From Sorghum bicolor (lineage: Eukaryota > Streptophyta > Magnoliopsida > Poales > Poaceae): DNA of 64,000 bases. The notes below the pieces were generated by a model. It worked only from the letters and a program-made list of their open reading frames with translations. It did not search any database and was not told where the DNA came from. The stretch lies in the NCBI RefSeq assembly GCF_000003195.3, contig NC_012871.2, positions 4,575,997 to 4,639,996 on the forward strand. Reading direction: 5' to 3'. The number at the start of each line of letters is the position of its first letter. Positions within the stretch are counted from its first letter, which is position 1. Below, in pieces: positions 43,359 to 56,150 of this stretch. The translations under genes and the position numbers were made by a program.

Positions 43359-44450
43359 TGATAAATTGATAATAGACGGTATGTGTATAACCATAGATCT
43401 ATCCTTTGATGTTTGTTTGGACTTTGGACTTTGGAGGTTAACTTGAAATATGATTTCAATTTTATTGGCAAGTTGAATAAGAGTTAAGTAACAACATTGG
43501 AATCAGTGGAGTGTAAAAAAGTAAAAGACAGACTGAATAAAAAAACATCCAGGAACCTGTGTGTTTCTCCTTTGACTGTGTGCTCAGTGCTCCTATAGTT
43601 GATATTTATCCATGACTACGATCAGTTAAATTATAGCATGAGGAATCATTACATGCAACTGTGGCTGTCTAGTTCATTACTGAATTTTATGATATGATGA
43701 ATCAGTCCAAAATTTCAGAATCAGGTAGAAATACATGGTCTATTCGAACAGGTTCCTGCATGGTAATGGAGAAACAGCATAAATGATCGTAATACTCTGA
43801 TTATTCTGCCTGTGTTGCTCTTGGGAGTCTTGAGACGTCAGAGTGTAAAACAATGCCACTTGGTTACATACAGTAGACATCATCGAGAGCAATGCATTCA
43901 GGTTTCAGTCAACATCATGTTCTTGCAACAGTGCACCACATCACATCACATCTTTATTCTATATCACAATCGGGTCCATGTAGGCATATGCATCGTGTCA
44001 GCATTCCAGCCTATGTTTCCATAGTTTAAGTGCTCGTCTAATCAGCATTTTTGGATTATTATGCCACATGAAGGATCCTGACTGGCTTCTATTTCCATTG
44101 CAATTATGGGTCAACTCTGAACTGCAACGTTTTCTTTTTCTGATAAAATGGCTGGAGATTTTGTTTCCCGATCCGATTTCTGATCTCAGATCCAGCCTTT
44201 TCCAGCCATATCCCTTTTTTTCAAAAACATAGTTTCTTGGCCGTCACCATTCACAAGCATCTTAGGATCCTTCATGTAAGTTTAAACTCTAATCATGAAC
44301 AACTATGAATTCATTACAAATTGTAGTTATACAACCGGTACCTTTCTTCTTTATGAAATGACACGTAGTTCTCTTGCATCGTTCAAAAAAAAGGTACTTG
44401 TCTCGCTGTCTGTATGATGTCCTGACGTTGACAAGTGGCGAATCAAACCT
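43359..44450. other. Intergenic, no gene seen
   Basis: No open frame with recognisable content. No repeat termini were seen in this stretch. Confidence 0.4.
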
Positions 44451-44694
44451 GGGCCTTGTTTAGTTCACCCCAAAAACCAAAAATTTTTCAAGATTCTCTG
44501 TCATATCGAATCTTACGGCACATACATGAAGCATTAAATATAGATAAAAATAAAAACTAATTACACAGTTTACCTGTAAATCACGAGACGAATCTTTTGA
44601 TCCTAGTTAGTTCATAATTAGACAATATTTGCTATAAACAAACGAAAGTGCTACAGTACCGAAATCCAAAAACTTTTCGCATCTAAACAAGGCC
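44451..44694. mobile_element. Tourist-like MITE (GGCCTTGTTTAG family), copy 3
   Basis: Ends GGGCCTTGTTTAGTTCACCC and ATCTAAACAAGGCC. The body contains the family segments in the opposite orientation (GAGACGAATCTTTTGA, GTGCTACAGTACCG). Confidence 0.85.
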
Positions 44695-46056
44695 CTGCTC
44701 TATTTTACTGTTAAGCATTTTATTTCATTTTATCAGAAGAACTCAGGATATGGTGGTTATTATTTATCTGCTCTGTGCGAAAGCATTTTTAAGCCATGTG
44801 CCAACAAGTTTGGATCTGTAGTTATCACTTGCAAGTTGCAACCAAAACTAGCTAGTAATAACTTGCGAGGAACTGTAATTTGTGTTTCATGTTACTTTGC
44901 GTTTGATCAGGCCGGTCAGAGTTTTACAAATGGGTTCACGCCTTCGTCATGAATGTTACTTGATTTTCAAAAGAAATGAGTCAAGGCCCGGGATAAGAAT
45001 GTAAGATGAGTCATTTGTATGCTGAATGCATCATCCGCTCACATTTATCTAGTCTGTAGAAGCAATAATTTCTAGTTTAAGAACCAAAGACCAGTCTTTA
45101 GCGAGCGTGTCAAAGTCAGACCACCGAGAGAACAAGGGCCTGTTTGGAAAAGTTTAGTCACAAAATTTTAGATCACTTTAACTCTTGGGGCTCTAAATTG
45201 AAAGTGTGAAGTGCTATCTAAAGTTTAGCTAATCTTATAAAACTTTAGTCCACACAAGTGAGCTAAGTAGTTTGACCTTGTTTCAATGTTGTAGTATTAA
45301 GAAACTATAGTATCAAAAAACTGAACTTTGAGAACCATTAATATGCAAAACCGTGGTTTAGAAAAAAAAAGAAGGTCTAGAGTAGAGTTTTTAAAACTCT
45401 AAAAAAAACTATAGTTTCAGCAATACAATGGTATTCAAAATCATTAAATTGTTGCACCCAAATATTTCATGGCACTTTAAAACCAAAGTATTTCGCAAAA
45501 CTATAGTAATTTTCTAAAACCCTCAAAATACTTTGTATCTAGATAGGACCTTGAAAAATACTTTGTATATAGGACCTTGAAGTTTAGTCCCTCACTTTAG
45601 TCGTGGATGATTTTCTAAAAAAAGAAAAGAAAAGGAGTGGTAGGACTGGTAGCATTGGCGTGGTTGTCTCTAGCAGGTGGGGGCATGTTGGGTTGTGGTT
45701 GCCGTTGCCCGCCACCACTCGCGGGTAGAGTGACGTGTATGGCCTCCCCAATGCAAATGGAGCACACGTCACATCTTAACGTGTGCGCTTTCTTATCCTA
45801 CTACGATCCTACTGTCCTCTCTCTCTAGCCTCTAGACATGCACCACTTGCCTTTGTTTCTTCTTTTGCTTTTTCTCTCCCTCCCTCACTTCCTCTTTTTA
45901 CCTCGTGCAATCTTCATTTCTCACGTTTCAAACTCCAAGCTAACCCGACCACGACTCCATAAAATTAGAGGTCAACTAATAAGGTTGGCATATCTTTATA
46001 TATAGACGCTTACATGAAAAAAAATGTTGTATAACTTTGTTTTTTCTGCAAATAAA
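44695..46056. other. Intergenic, no gene seen
   Basis: AT-rich. GGGCCTGTTTGGAAAAGTTT near 45137 looks like the head of another MITE without a clear partner. A CT-rich tract lies at 45810-45900. Confidence 0.35.
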
Positions 46057-46386
46057 GACTTGTTTAGTTTGTGAATTTTTTTGGATATTACATCAGATAT
46101 GTCAGCACATATTTAAAGTATCAAACATAGATTAATTAAAAATAAATTACATAGCTCGCCTAAACTACGAGACAAATTTATTAAGCCTAATTAATTCGTT
46201 ATTAGCACATGTTAGTTATTGTAGCAATTATAGTTAATTATGGATTTATTAGGCTTAAAAGATTTGTCTCAAAATTTATAAACAAACTGTACAAATTAGT
46301 TTTTTTTGTCTACATTGAATATCTTATGCATATGTCAAAAGATTTGATAATAGGTAAAAAAATTTAGGTGGAAAACTAAACAAGCC
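46057..46386. mobile_element. Long Tourist-like foldback element, about 330 bp
   Basis: Ends ACTTGTTTAGTTTGTGAATT and ...GGAAAACTAAACAAGCCT are inverted. Internal halves also mirror each other (AATTACATAGCTCGCC / ACAAATTAG, TTTATTAAGCCTAATTAA / TTTATTAGGCTTAAAAGA). Confidence 0.7.
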
Positions 46387-47196
46387 TAAACCAAATATAG
46401 AATGAGCTCATCGTCTCAATCTTTAGCTTGTTAATAAACGATCGAGCCGAGCTCGTTCTAAGCCTTACAACCACTTGCGCCTAGTTACGCTCAAGACCTT
46501 GGCTCGTTTGTGATTTGAGCTGGGCTTGATCGAGTCTAATAGAGTAATGGTACATTTGGTACCTATTTAGATTCTTATAGAAACGTTTCAATTTTAGATT
46601 TTTTAAGAAATGTTTTAGGTGATCAATAAGTATCATTTTGTGAGATCATTTGGCTGGTATGCATGTTAGATCCTGGTTGACAAGAATATTTTTTTAGAAA
46701 TTCATATAGATAAAAGTATGCTTCAAAAAACCTTATATTTTTTGGCAAAGAACCACCTAAATTCAACTCATTTTAATTTATTGCATCCAAAAAACTATTA
46801 ACAAATAAAATACAATTGTTAAAAGAGAAGGGAAGCAAAACAAATGGTAGTAGAATCACCGCGAAAACTTCATTTAGCCGAATCCAAATTTCTTTTTTTG
46901 AGGAAAGAATCCAAATTTCTTTGTATCCAAGAACACTTGTTAGCTAAATATTTTCACATAGCAAGGATTGTTTGGGCTTCTAAAAACTTTTGGCTCTGTT
47001 ACTAGTTGGAGCCAAAGTTGTTTTGATCAAAATATTTGACTGAACCCCTTCTCAGGTAGAGACATGGCAAATGTCCAGAAAGCTGATATAGAAGCTTGTT
47101 TTTTAGCTTCATGCGCAGCACGTCCCTGTGAGAACTTTTTTAGAACCCCCGCGAGAGGAGTTGTGAGGCTATGTCAAAATTGGTCCTCATCCTTTA

Positions 47197-47395
47197 GGCC
47201 TTGTTTAGTTGGTAAAAAATTTTAAATTTGGTTACTGTAGCACTTCATTTGTATTTAACAATCTAATCATGAACTAACTAGGCTCAAAAGATTTATCTCA
47301 TATCTATATTTAATACTCCATACATGCGTCCAAAGATTCGATGTGACGAGAAATCTTGAAAAAATTTGAGAAATTTTCGGAAACTAAACAGGGCC
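47197..47395. mobile_element. Tourist-like MITE, copy with TTA target duplication
   Basis: Starts GGCCTTGTTTAGTTGG and ends AAACTAAACAGGGCC. TTA flanks both sides (47194-47196 and 47396-47398), the TWA-type duplication of PIF/Harbinger elements. Confidence 0.88.
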
Positions 47396-47452
47396 TTAGT
47401 TTTGGCAAGACCGTCCACTTCCGCAGGTATGAAAGAGCAGAGAAGATAAAGC

Positions 47453-47730
47453 TTTGTTTGGATTCTAGATAATAACTATGTGGTAATAGTTATCTTCTTT
47501 AGATGTAAATAAGTGTAACTAATAAAATAGCTAATTAATAGTTGGATCTCTAAATAATAACTACTATCTAGTTGGACCGAATTAGATAATAGCAGCTAAT
47601 AGTTACCTTAGTAGCATTATTCATTAGTTGTGCATCCAAACATCCTCTAGCTAAAAGCTAATAGGTAGCTAATATTAGATAGGAGTATTAGCCAGTTAAC
47701 TATTAGTAAATAATGAATTCAAACATGACC
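47453..47730. mobile_element. Probable MITE, about 278 bp
   Basis: Ends CTTTGTTTGGATTC and GAATTCAAACATGACC are imperfect inverted copies. The interior is rich in inverted TAATAGTTA/TAACTATTA words. Confidence 0.5.
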
Positions 47731-48786
47731 CATAATTAGGGTTGTTTGGAAACTTCTTTTATGTCCTCATTTTGCTCCGTCGGTTCCGCAAGGCCCAAGT
47801 CAACCCTGCAAAATTAAAAAAAAAATGGATATATGTTGTGGGAAATACACTTCCACGATAGCCAGCTTCCCATGAAGCCAGCTCTGAGGATGCACCATGC
47901 TAATGATAATATTTTCTGGTTCTCCACATAGGCAACATTTGATGTTCCCTTTCCATCCCGCAAGCACAGTAGCTGGGCGTTTATTTGTTGTTCAAAGGTT
48001 ACCACAAAAACACATTTATTTCCATTGGAAGTCTAATTTCCAAAAAAAAAGGATATATTTTACTGATGATCTGGCAGTAAACATTTATACTTTTCCAGCT
48101 CCCAGCCAGCAATATTATCATATCCTAGCTTAAGTTGGTAGTTTATTTCCTAGTTTAGAGACCAGTTTTTCCCAACCTAAAAATTCATCAGTAGTCAAAG
48201 TTCTGAAGCTCAAGTTCCAGCCCTCTTGCTTCGGAATACCGGCCACCATATAGCTCGATTATATGTCACAAATTCTGAATAATCCATAGAGTTTAATTTC
48301 AATTTTTAAAGGGACAATATAAAGGCAATCATCATTCCGGAAAAAGTTTTTTGCTCGATCCTTCACCTTGAATATAACTCCCCATTTAAACAGATGCTTA
48401 ATTTTGTTTTGTGTTTGGAAGTGAAAAAGTTCCCATGCTGCATATAATTTAGCAAGGAGAATTTTATACCAAGTGTCTTCTGATTCATTCACAATTTTCC
48501 GAATCCATTTAATAAGAAAGCACTCATTCGTTTTCTTAGTATTAACATCACTCCTAAACCTCATTGGTCTTTAGGTCTAGTGACTATTTCTCACTTAGCC
48601 ATATGATATCTAAATTTATATTTATCTCCCTATCAAAAGAAAATTGATCTGATAGAATCAATCTTTTGGCGTGTACCGTTGGTCAAGAGATGGGATCCCA
48701 TTGTGTAGGTAGGCAAGCATGAGTTAATTATTTTTCCCTTTTTCAAGGATCTAGTATATCTTCCGATGTACTCCCTCCATCTTTAT

Positions 48787-49075
48787 ATTTTTGCAAGACC
48801 CAACGCAGATGCTTATATATACGAGCATACACTCACCTCTATGAACGCACGCACGCACACTCTACCCCCTATCAGCATCTCCGAAGAACCGAGTTGGACC
48901 GGCAAATCTTGAGATTGACGAAATCACCGTAGGCGTTTCGCTGTCGACGGGCACGTCGACGACCACTGAAAGCATAGCGCCGTTAAATCCTAAAATAAAT
49001 CTAAAAAAATACGAACACCCCTGTCAAGTCGGAGACTTGAACCTAGAGAAACCCAACCAACTGATAGGATGTCTC
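48787..49075 (-). mobile_element. tRNA-derived SINE, copy 1
   Basis: On the minus strand an A-box-like TCAGTTGGTTGGG (around 49063) is followed by a B-box-like GGTTCAAGTCTC. A body with TTTCGTCAATCTCAAGATTT comes next, and it ends GGGTCTTGCAAAAA. The same body and 3' end occur on the plus strand at 49755-50083. A Stowaway-like CTCCCTCCATC lies directly at its 3' end. Confidence 0.65.
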
Positions 49076-49527
49076 TATTTTTCCCCCCAATCCCGAATGA
49101 AGTTACCATAGTGAACTGTTGGAGAAATATAATTTATCCTATCAAAAAATTAAGATGATAAGAGTATCTCTAAGAGTTTTCTAAAATCCACACTCTAAAT
49201 TATTATTTAGAGAGTTATTTTTATAAAATTCACTTTCTATATCTTTCTACTTTCTAATAATATCTTTTCTATATCTTGTCCAATTTTAAAAGTTGCTAGA
49301 GTGTATTTTTTTTCTCACCAAAATCTTTATTTCTTTAATTAGGAAGGATAGAGATAGTCTAAGAGTTGTTCTAAGTAATTTTAATTTGGACATGCTCTAG
49401 TGATAGCCTTGCATGTAAACGCCAATCCAGGTCTTAAACATGCTCTAGTGACAACCTTGCATATAATTAAGAAAACAGATTTTAAATAGTTACCAGTACT
49501 TGACCTTGCATCCAGGTCATAGTCACC

Positions 49528-49633
49528 TTGTTCATTTGGCTGATAAGCTATGATAGAAAGTACTAATTTGTTGTGAGAGAAAAACACTGCTGAATGGCTA
49601 GTAGATTCGGCTGATAAACTCAAACGAATAAGA
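49528..49633. mobile_element. Small MITE (TTGTTCATTTGGCTGATAAG family)
   Basis: Ends CTTGTTCATTTGGCTGATAA and TTCGGCTGATAAACTCAAACG form an imperfect inverted pair. The body has TTGTGAGAGAAAAACACTGC. Relatives lie at 51602-51722 and (partial) 11212-11285. Confidence 0.65.
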
Positions 49634-49754
49634 TAGCAAAAGGTTCGATTCATCGTCAACCGAATAAACAGTGTTTTTCTCTCCCAGTTAAATTTCCTCT
49701 CATGACATTTCAACATTTCAGTATCATTAATCAACTCTCTAAGCAAACTGATCT

Positions 49755-50083
49755 AGATCAGGTGGTTAAGTTTGTTGTGGTGGAACCTGTCCACTCAAGT
49801 TTAAGATCCTAACTTTACGGGTGCTCGTATTTTTTTGAATTTATTTCATAATTTAACAGCCATATGCTTCTAGTAGCAGGCGACGTTTCCATCGACATTG
49901 AGACGCCTATGGTAACTTCGTCAACCTCGAAATTTGCCAGTCCAAATTCGGTTCTTCGACACCTATGGCGACTTTGTCAATCTCGAGATTTACTAATCCA
50001 ACTCAGTTCTTCAGAGATGCACATAGATATAGAATATACATATATAAACATCTACGTCTATAACTAGGTCTTGCAAAAAAAAT
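49755..50083 (+). mobile_element. tRNA-derived SINE, copy 2, with internal duplication
   Basis: The same family as 48787-49075, on the plus strand: degenerate box region GATCAGGTGGTTAAG, GGTGCTCGTATTTTTTTGAA, and end AGGTCTTGCAAAAAAA. A segment of about 55 bp (CCTATGGTAACTTCGTCAAC...) is present twice in succession, at 49907 and 49962. Confidence 0.65.
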
Positions 50084-50502
50084 ATCAAACTCCAGGATCC
50101 TAATCCCTATCAAGAGAGGCTTCCACCTTATTTTTTTACAAAGAAAAAAAAAAAGAGAGAGAGCCAAAATAAAATCTGGGCCCCACAGTTTTCCCGCACA
50201 TCCCAGCGCTTCCGATTCTCTTTCTCCCCTCCTCCGTCCGCCCTCCGGTTGTCTTCCTTCTCCAATTCCCCCCACCCAACAACGCACCCCCACAACCAGA
50301 CGAGCACGGACGGACCTCCGCACCCCGCACCCCACGACGAGCGCCAATTCCGAAGCGCCGCCCCCTCGATCCGCCCGGCCCGGCCCTCCCCACCGCGCCC
50401 TTGCGTCCGCCAGCCACTACCGTTCCCTCCCTACCGTTTGCCGTCGCCCTCTTCCTTCCGGCGCCGGCCACACCCCCGACGCGGCGGACCAAAACCAACG
50501 CC

Positions 50503-51036
50503 ATGAGGGTCCACCCGGCCCCGCGGAAGCGCACCATCGCGGTGCAGCGCTGCGCCACGGCGGCGGCGGCGGCGGGCGCGGTCGGCGGGAAGAAGCTGCG
50601 CCGGCTGCCGCACATCTTCGCCAAGGTGCTGGAGCTCCCGTTCGCGGCCGACGCGGACGTGTCCGTGGAGGAGGACGCCGCCGCGCTGCGGTTCGTCGCC
50701 GCCGCCGTCGTCGACGTCGACGGGTTCTCCTTCTCCCCCGCGGGTGGCCCCCGCGCGCACGCCGTCGAGATCCACCCGGGGGTCACCAAGGTCGTCGTCC
50801 GGGGCCTGTCCTCCGGCGCCCACGATGACGACGACGATGGGGCAGCCGCCGCCTTCGAGCTCGACCGCTGGCGGTTCCGCCTCCCGCCCTGCACGCGCCC
50901 CGCCATGGCCACCGCCACCTACGCCCAGGGCGAGCTCGTCGTCACCGTCCCCAAGGGCGCCGGCCCCGACGACGGCGACGGCGATGCGGCCGCTGCTGCC
51001 CTCGGTGGCACGGACCGCGTCCTCGTGCTTGTATAG
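50503..51036 (+). CDS. HSP20-like chaperone superfamily protein
   Basis: A single-exon gene encoding 177 residues from ATG 50503; an open frame extends upstream but only through non-ATG, leader-like sequence. The N-terminus MRVHPAPRKRTIAVQ is followed by KKLRRLPHIFAKVLELPFAA and DADVSVEED, then HAVEIHPGVTKVVVRG and WRFRLPPCTRP...GELVVTVPK. This is the plant group of HSP20/alpha-crystallin-fold proteins that lack heat-shock-type regulation and have an acidic insertion (here DDDDDG). The exact client or role is not known. Very high GC and a CG-ending codon bias are normal for a grass single-exon gene. The long minus-strand frame over it is an antisense shadow. Confidence 0.85.
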   Translation: MRVHPAPRKRTIAVQRCATAAAAAGAVGGKKLRRLPHIFAKVLELPFAADADVSVEEDAAALRFVAAAVVDVDGFSFSPAGGPRAHAVEIHPGVTKVVVRGLSSGAHDDDDDGAAAAFELDRWRFRLPPCTRPAMATATYAQGELVVTVPKGAGPDDGDGDAAAAALGGTDRVLVLV

Positions 51037-51601
51037 TCCTATAATCCCATTCCCATCCATGACTCTTCTCGACTTCGCCTGTTTTGCTGATTCGCCTCCT
51101 GTTTCTGTTTTCTACTACTGCTAATATCAATATTGATATCACGCGCGAGATGATGATGATGATGATAAACAGAGCAGTTAGAGTAATAATAATAATGCCT
51201 GTGGATCCGCCTTTGCTGCTAATTCTCCGTCCAAACTTTGTCATTTCATTGTGCACTTTGTCAGCAGTTTCTCCAGCTTTAATAAAAACACTTGTAGCAT
51301 GCAGTTCAGCTCATGCTGATGAGCCATTGCAGGTGCAGCGCTTGGTAACCTTTTCAGCATGAAATTCCATTGCAGCATAGCATACTTTGCTTCAAACAGC
51401 CCGTTGATCATGTTTTTTAAGTACAAACTGTAGATCTGTTTAGTGAGGTGGTTTCATGTGAGATTGAGAACAACTAACTTGAGATTTTTGGTAGCAAGTT
51501 TATGGTTCTAATGCTGAGTTTGACTCTGAATTATTCAATGCTGGAGCCCGGAGTCCCCCACCAAATTTTGCATCTCATGGCATCATCTAAGAGACAGGCC
51601 T
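51037..51601 (+). other. 3' flank of the HSP20-like gene
   Basis: Probable 3' untranslated region, including a (GAT)n tract near 51149. No other gene. Confidence 0.4.
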
Positions 51602-51722
51602 GTTAGTTTGAGCTTATCTGCTGAATCTGCCAGCTATTCAGCTGTGATTTTCTCTCACAATAAATCAGCAGTGAACGGTATTTTCAGTCATGGCTTTTCA
51701 GACAAGCGAATATTCAGGAGTT
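51602..51722. mobile_element. Small MITE of the GGCTGATAAG family, inverted copy
   Basis: TTAGTTTGAGCTTATCTGCTG at the left and TCAGACAAGCGAATATTCAG at the right. The body TTTTCTCTCACAATAAATCAGC is the reverse complement of that in 49528-49633. Confidence 0.55.
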
Positions 51723-52624
51723 GTTTAGTTCATGGAATGAAGTGATCTATTATCATCTCACTCTCTAGTTTTTTTTTGGTTTAGTTTGTAGAATAAAATA
51801 AGTTGATTCATCACCACCTTATTCCTCATAAACTCATAATTTGTACCAGTACAAAGAATAGGGTTATTCCACTAAAATTGAGGAATGGACCCATGGTACA
51901 TCACCCTATCTAGAGTGGATTGATTTATCAAACAAACACTCCATTAGTGTGTTGGGTTGTACTTGTGTAGCAGGTTTAATCATATATGTGCATCTGCAGC
52001 TGTTGTGCTGAATGGATGGATGGACATGATTGTGTTAGCGATTTGGAGGTTAAGTGGTCACCGGTTTATTCAATCAAGTTTGATTTTTGTTATTATCCCC
52101 TTGTCTGTATCTCAAGCCTGGGCGCTTGGGTCACAGTCTCGTCAAATTTATGTGTATTTATTTTCATCTCGTCAAATTTTCTTTGGTGATGCCGGTCAGT
52201 CAATCACCAATCCACTCAAACAACACATCTACACATTCAGAGTTTGTTTTGCACGCACCATAACAGAAATATTCTTAGGTTCCATACAACATGCAATAAT
52301 TGCATCCTCAGGGGGCCATAGAGCGCGCATCCAATCAAACTATTGAGCATATATATTGGTCTACATTTCCTTGTCAACTTTATCCTAGATTGTATTCACT
52401 GCTTTTTTTATCACATCTTTTGCTTTCCGGAGATGCTCTGCTTGCTTGTCAAACCTGGTAACCTCTACTTGAGTCTTAACCCCACCTGAATCCCTTTCGT
52501 TTAGGTGATTGGAGGATTTTTGAATGAAAAGGTGATTGAAGGATTGATTTTCTTTGTGGGTAAAAAGTAGCTAGGTATTCTGGTGCTCCAAATATTAGTC
52601 TTTTTTTTTTGTGAAAAGAAACTA
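51723..52624. other. Intergenic, no gene seen
   Basis: No recognisable coding content. A short ATCTCGTCAAATTT word is repeated near 52135 and 52165. Confidence 0.4.
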
Positions 52625-52884
52625 CTCCCTCTATCCTAAACTATAAGTCATTCAAAGAATCTTGGAGAGTCAAAGCGTCTCAAGTTTAACCAAAATTATA
52701 GAAAAATTTACAAAGATTTATGATATCAAATAGAGACACTATGAAAATATAATTAATAAAGAACCTAATGATACTTAGTTAGTATTATAAATATTATTAT
52801 CTTATTCATATAAATTTAGTCAAATTTGAGATGCTTTAACTCTTCAAGATTCTTGAAATGACTTATAATTTGAGATAGAGAGAG
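52625..52884. mobile_element. Stowaway MITE, 260 bp
   Basis: Ends CTCCCTCTATCCTAAACTAT / ATAATTTGAGATAGAGAGAG, extended by AAGTCATTCAAAGAATCTTG and its complement, with TA on both sides (52623-52624 and 52885-52886). Confidence 0.85.
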
Positions 52885-52886
52885 TA

Positions 52887-53602
52887 CTACCTAGGCTTTC
52901 TGGTGCTCCAAATATACCTGTCCACTAGTTCAACCCCTTTGGAGTTTGTTTATTTTCCCCCCTTTCAGGATTATTTTTGTGCATTCTTTTTCCTAGGAGG
53001 ATGAACTTATCCTCGGAAAAAGAATGAACTTAGCCTAGGAGGAGGATGAGCTATTGTTTAGCTCACTTCTGGTGCTGTGGTAAACACAAATTTTGATTAA
53101 AGTTGGAGCTACCATTTCTTTTCCATTTCTCTGCTAAGTGCCCCTTCGAAAACGTTGTCCTTTTCTTTTCTTCCCCATGAATTACGCGGGAACTCTTGAA
53201 GAATGCGTTTCACTGAATTCTGCTGGAAATTTTTGCAGAATTCCTTTGTTCCAACAGGTGTCTGCCTGACTGTTTAATCCGCGCATGTTCATTTGATCGG
53301 GTTTTTTACGCTGTTTCTGCTTCCAGTTAGTTATCATGCTCCTGCCTCGTTGCCAATGTGCAGCTGCTAAAAGCATTTGCACACATCGCCGTTCTCCCTT
53401 TTTCTTCAGTAAACACACGGGGAGGTTTCACTTTTGTTCTCCTACAACTTTTCTGAGTGGAGTGCAGGTGCAGGCGATCGGTACCGAAAATTTTCAGAGA
53501 AACGCCCTGCATCTGCACCCATCCCCATCTGCTGGTGCGACTTTTTGGTGGTGCGAGACGAGGACGAGGACGAAACGCCTTGCAGTCAGTTGCGTTGCAA
53601 AA
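52887..53602. other. Intergenic, no gene seen
   Basis: Contains a short local inverted pair (TTCTTTTTCCTAGGAGGATG / CTCGGAAAAAGAATG at about 52985-53030). No gene. Confidence 0.4.
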
Positions 53603-53840
53603 TCCTTGTTTAGTTTCGAAAATTTTTTGGTTTCGGTACTATAGCATTTTTGTTTTTATTTAGTTATTGTCTAATTATGGACTAACTAGACTCAAAAGAT
53701 TCATCTTATAATTTACAGATAAACCGTGCAATTAGTTTTTATTTTTGTCTATATTTAATGCTTCATACATATGTCGTAAGATTCGATGTGACGAAGAATC
53801 TTGAAAAGTTTTTGGTTTTTTGGGTGAACTAAACAAGGCC
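53603..53840. mobile_element. Tourist-like MITE (GGCCTTGTTTAG family)
   Basis: Starts TCCTTGTTTAGTTTCG and ends GTGAACTAAACAAGGCC. The family body includes CGGTACTATAGCA and GATTCGATGTGACG. Confidence 0.82.
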
Positions 53841-54292
53841 TCGAGGTGACAGAATGCTTTCATCCAGTCATTTCCTGGGAGGTGAACATTTCCAGTCATT
53901 GGGAACATTCTTGCTTTCCCTAGTCGCCGTAGTAGACGCCATAGAGAATCTTGAATCAACTGGACTACAACGCCTCATTTTTTTTATATATATTTTACCT
54001 GCACTAGAATGCCTGATTTTTACAGCGACCAAAGTCCAGCCGTCTCACATCCACCAGGAGCAGTTGTTTTTTTTTTCCCCCACTGAGGACATGCATGATG
54101 TAAAGACGGGGAATGATGATGATGCTCGGGTCGGGTTGGGCACGGGTCATGCGGAAAAAAACGTCGGATTTCTTCTGGCCCGATCTGAAGCAGGCCCAGC
54201 CTGAAGTATGATCAGATCTATTTCGCACGGTTGATCTACTCACGTGAACAGTGAACTCATATTTTACTCTGAGTTCATGATTCATGGTATTT

Positions 54293-54481
54293 AAGGCTAG
54301 AAAACGCATACATAGAGTATTAAATATAAATTAAAAAATAACTAATTGTATAGTTTGTCTGTAATTTGCGAGACGAATCTTTTGAGCTCTAGTTACTCCA
54401 TGGTTGGATAATAATTGTTAAATACAAACGAAAGTGCTACAGTAGCTGAATCCAAAAAAAATTTATGAACTAAACAAGGCC
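54293..54481. mobile_element. Tourist-like MITE, 5'-truncated copy
   Basis: Ends ATGAACTAAACAAGGCC and carries GCGAGACGAATCTTTTGAG and GTGCTACAGTAG. The left inverted end is missing or eroded near 54293. Confidence 0.7.
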
Positions 54482-54618
54482 TTAGTGAATTACCTCTGCA
54501 GCTAAGAATACTCCCATTGAAACTTCCTTTCCCCACTACCATACCCAATGCTGATTTAGTTAAGATTATTTTTTGGTGACATACACTTATAATTTAATTC
54601 ATGTAATTTATATAGGTA

Positions 54619-54741
54619 CTCCTCGATTATAAGACGCTTTCGTTTTTCTAGTCTAGATACATAGCTTTTAATATGCACTTTAGTATACATTATGTCTACA
54701 TTGTATATATAGAAACATCTTACAATTTAGAACGGACGGAG
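54619..54741. mobile_element. Stowaway MITE, 123 bp
   Basis: Ends CTCCTCGATTATAAGACG and ...CTTACAATTTAGAACGGACGGAG with TA flanks (54617-54618 and 54742-54743). A second GGAGGGAGTA lies just downstream at 54763. Confidence 0.7.
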
Positions 54742-54769
54742 TAAAGTTTTTTTTGGAATATGGAGGGAG

Positions 54770-55812
54770 TAAAGATTTGTTATAATGATAGGAAAGTGCA
54801 AAGGTCAACAGAATATTGCATTGAGAATACCGGTTCACATGATAATCATTCGAGATACCAGCATGGACCAGACCTTGATAACGCCATTCCAAATCTGTCT
54901 TTAATGCACATTGCTTTAAGTCGCCGTAGACGCTGAAGACTTTGAAGAGAATCTTGAATTACCTGTAGTAGAATGTTTGGTTTTTACATGGAGTAAAGAC
55001 CAGGCGTCTTGCATCCGCCGGGAGCAGATTTTTTTCTTTTCACTGAGGACCTGATGCAAGGACTGAGGATGGTGACTTCATGTTTGTCAGATTTATTGTA
55101 AGAGAAAATTAATATTAACTGACAGAAAAAATATGACTTATACTACAAGCGGACGGCTTTAATTTCAGTTATTAGGCCATGTGCCCGTGTTTGAATTGCA
55201 GTCTAATTAGGTACCTAGTTTTAGACAGTGTTCTAGTTCAGTTGCTACCACGATTTGTCTACCTAACTTCTTAGTCAATTGCCCTAGTTTTACTGCACAG
55301 TTTTGTCTACGGTGGTAAATTTTCAGCAACAATTTACTCGACAGTGTTCAGTTGCTATCATGATTTAGTCTGTCTAACTTCTTTGTCAATTATCCCACTT
55401 GTTGTAGTATGAGTTTTCTTGCTCAAAGATGTCTAAGATTAGGTGGTCAATTTCTTGCCATAAAAGTGTGGCAACTAATATTAACAGTCATGCAACAAAG
55501 TTTAGCTAACTTATCACATGTTTAGTTCAACTTCTAGAAAGTGCTTCCATTATTTAAAAGAAAAAGAATGCTAACCAAACGGATGAGATCAGAAATTGCT
55601 TTTTCAAGAGCCATTATTCACGTAGACACATAGTACAAATGTCGCAGCACCTTAGACCCTATTTTATGCTTTCGTCTTTTTGAAAAGGATGAAAATAGAG
55701 AAGATGTTTCACAATGATTCCAAGGGAGATAGAGAAAGGGAATAATTTTCAACAACTTTTTTATAGCTCATTTTTTTTGGCAGTCCACAATTTACAACAT
55801 TTTCACAACACG
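54770..55812. other. Intergenic, no gene seen
   Basis: AT-rich. TTTAGACAGTGTTCTAGTTC / ACAGTGTTCAGTTGCTA(C/T)CA repeats loosely around 55225 and 55345. No coding region. Confidence 0.4.

Positions 55813-56150
<338 letters not shown>

Noticed and set aside
50136..51060. Minus-strand frames of 209-260 codons over the HSP20-like gene
   Set aside because: Shadows of a GC-rich single-exon gene; the translation is low complexity and the plus strand has clear family motifs.
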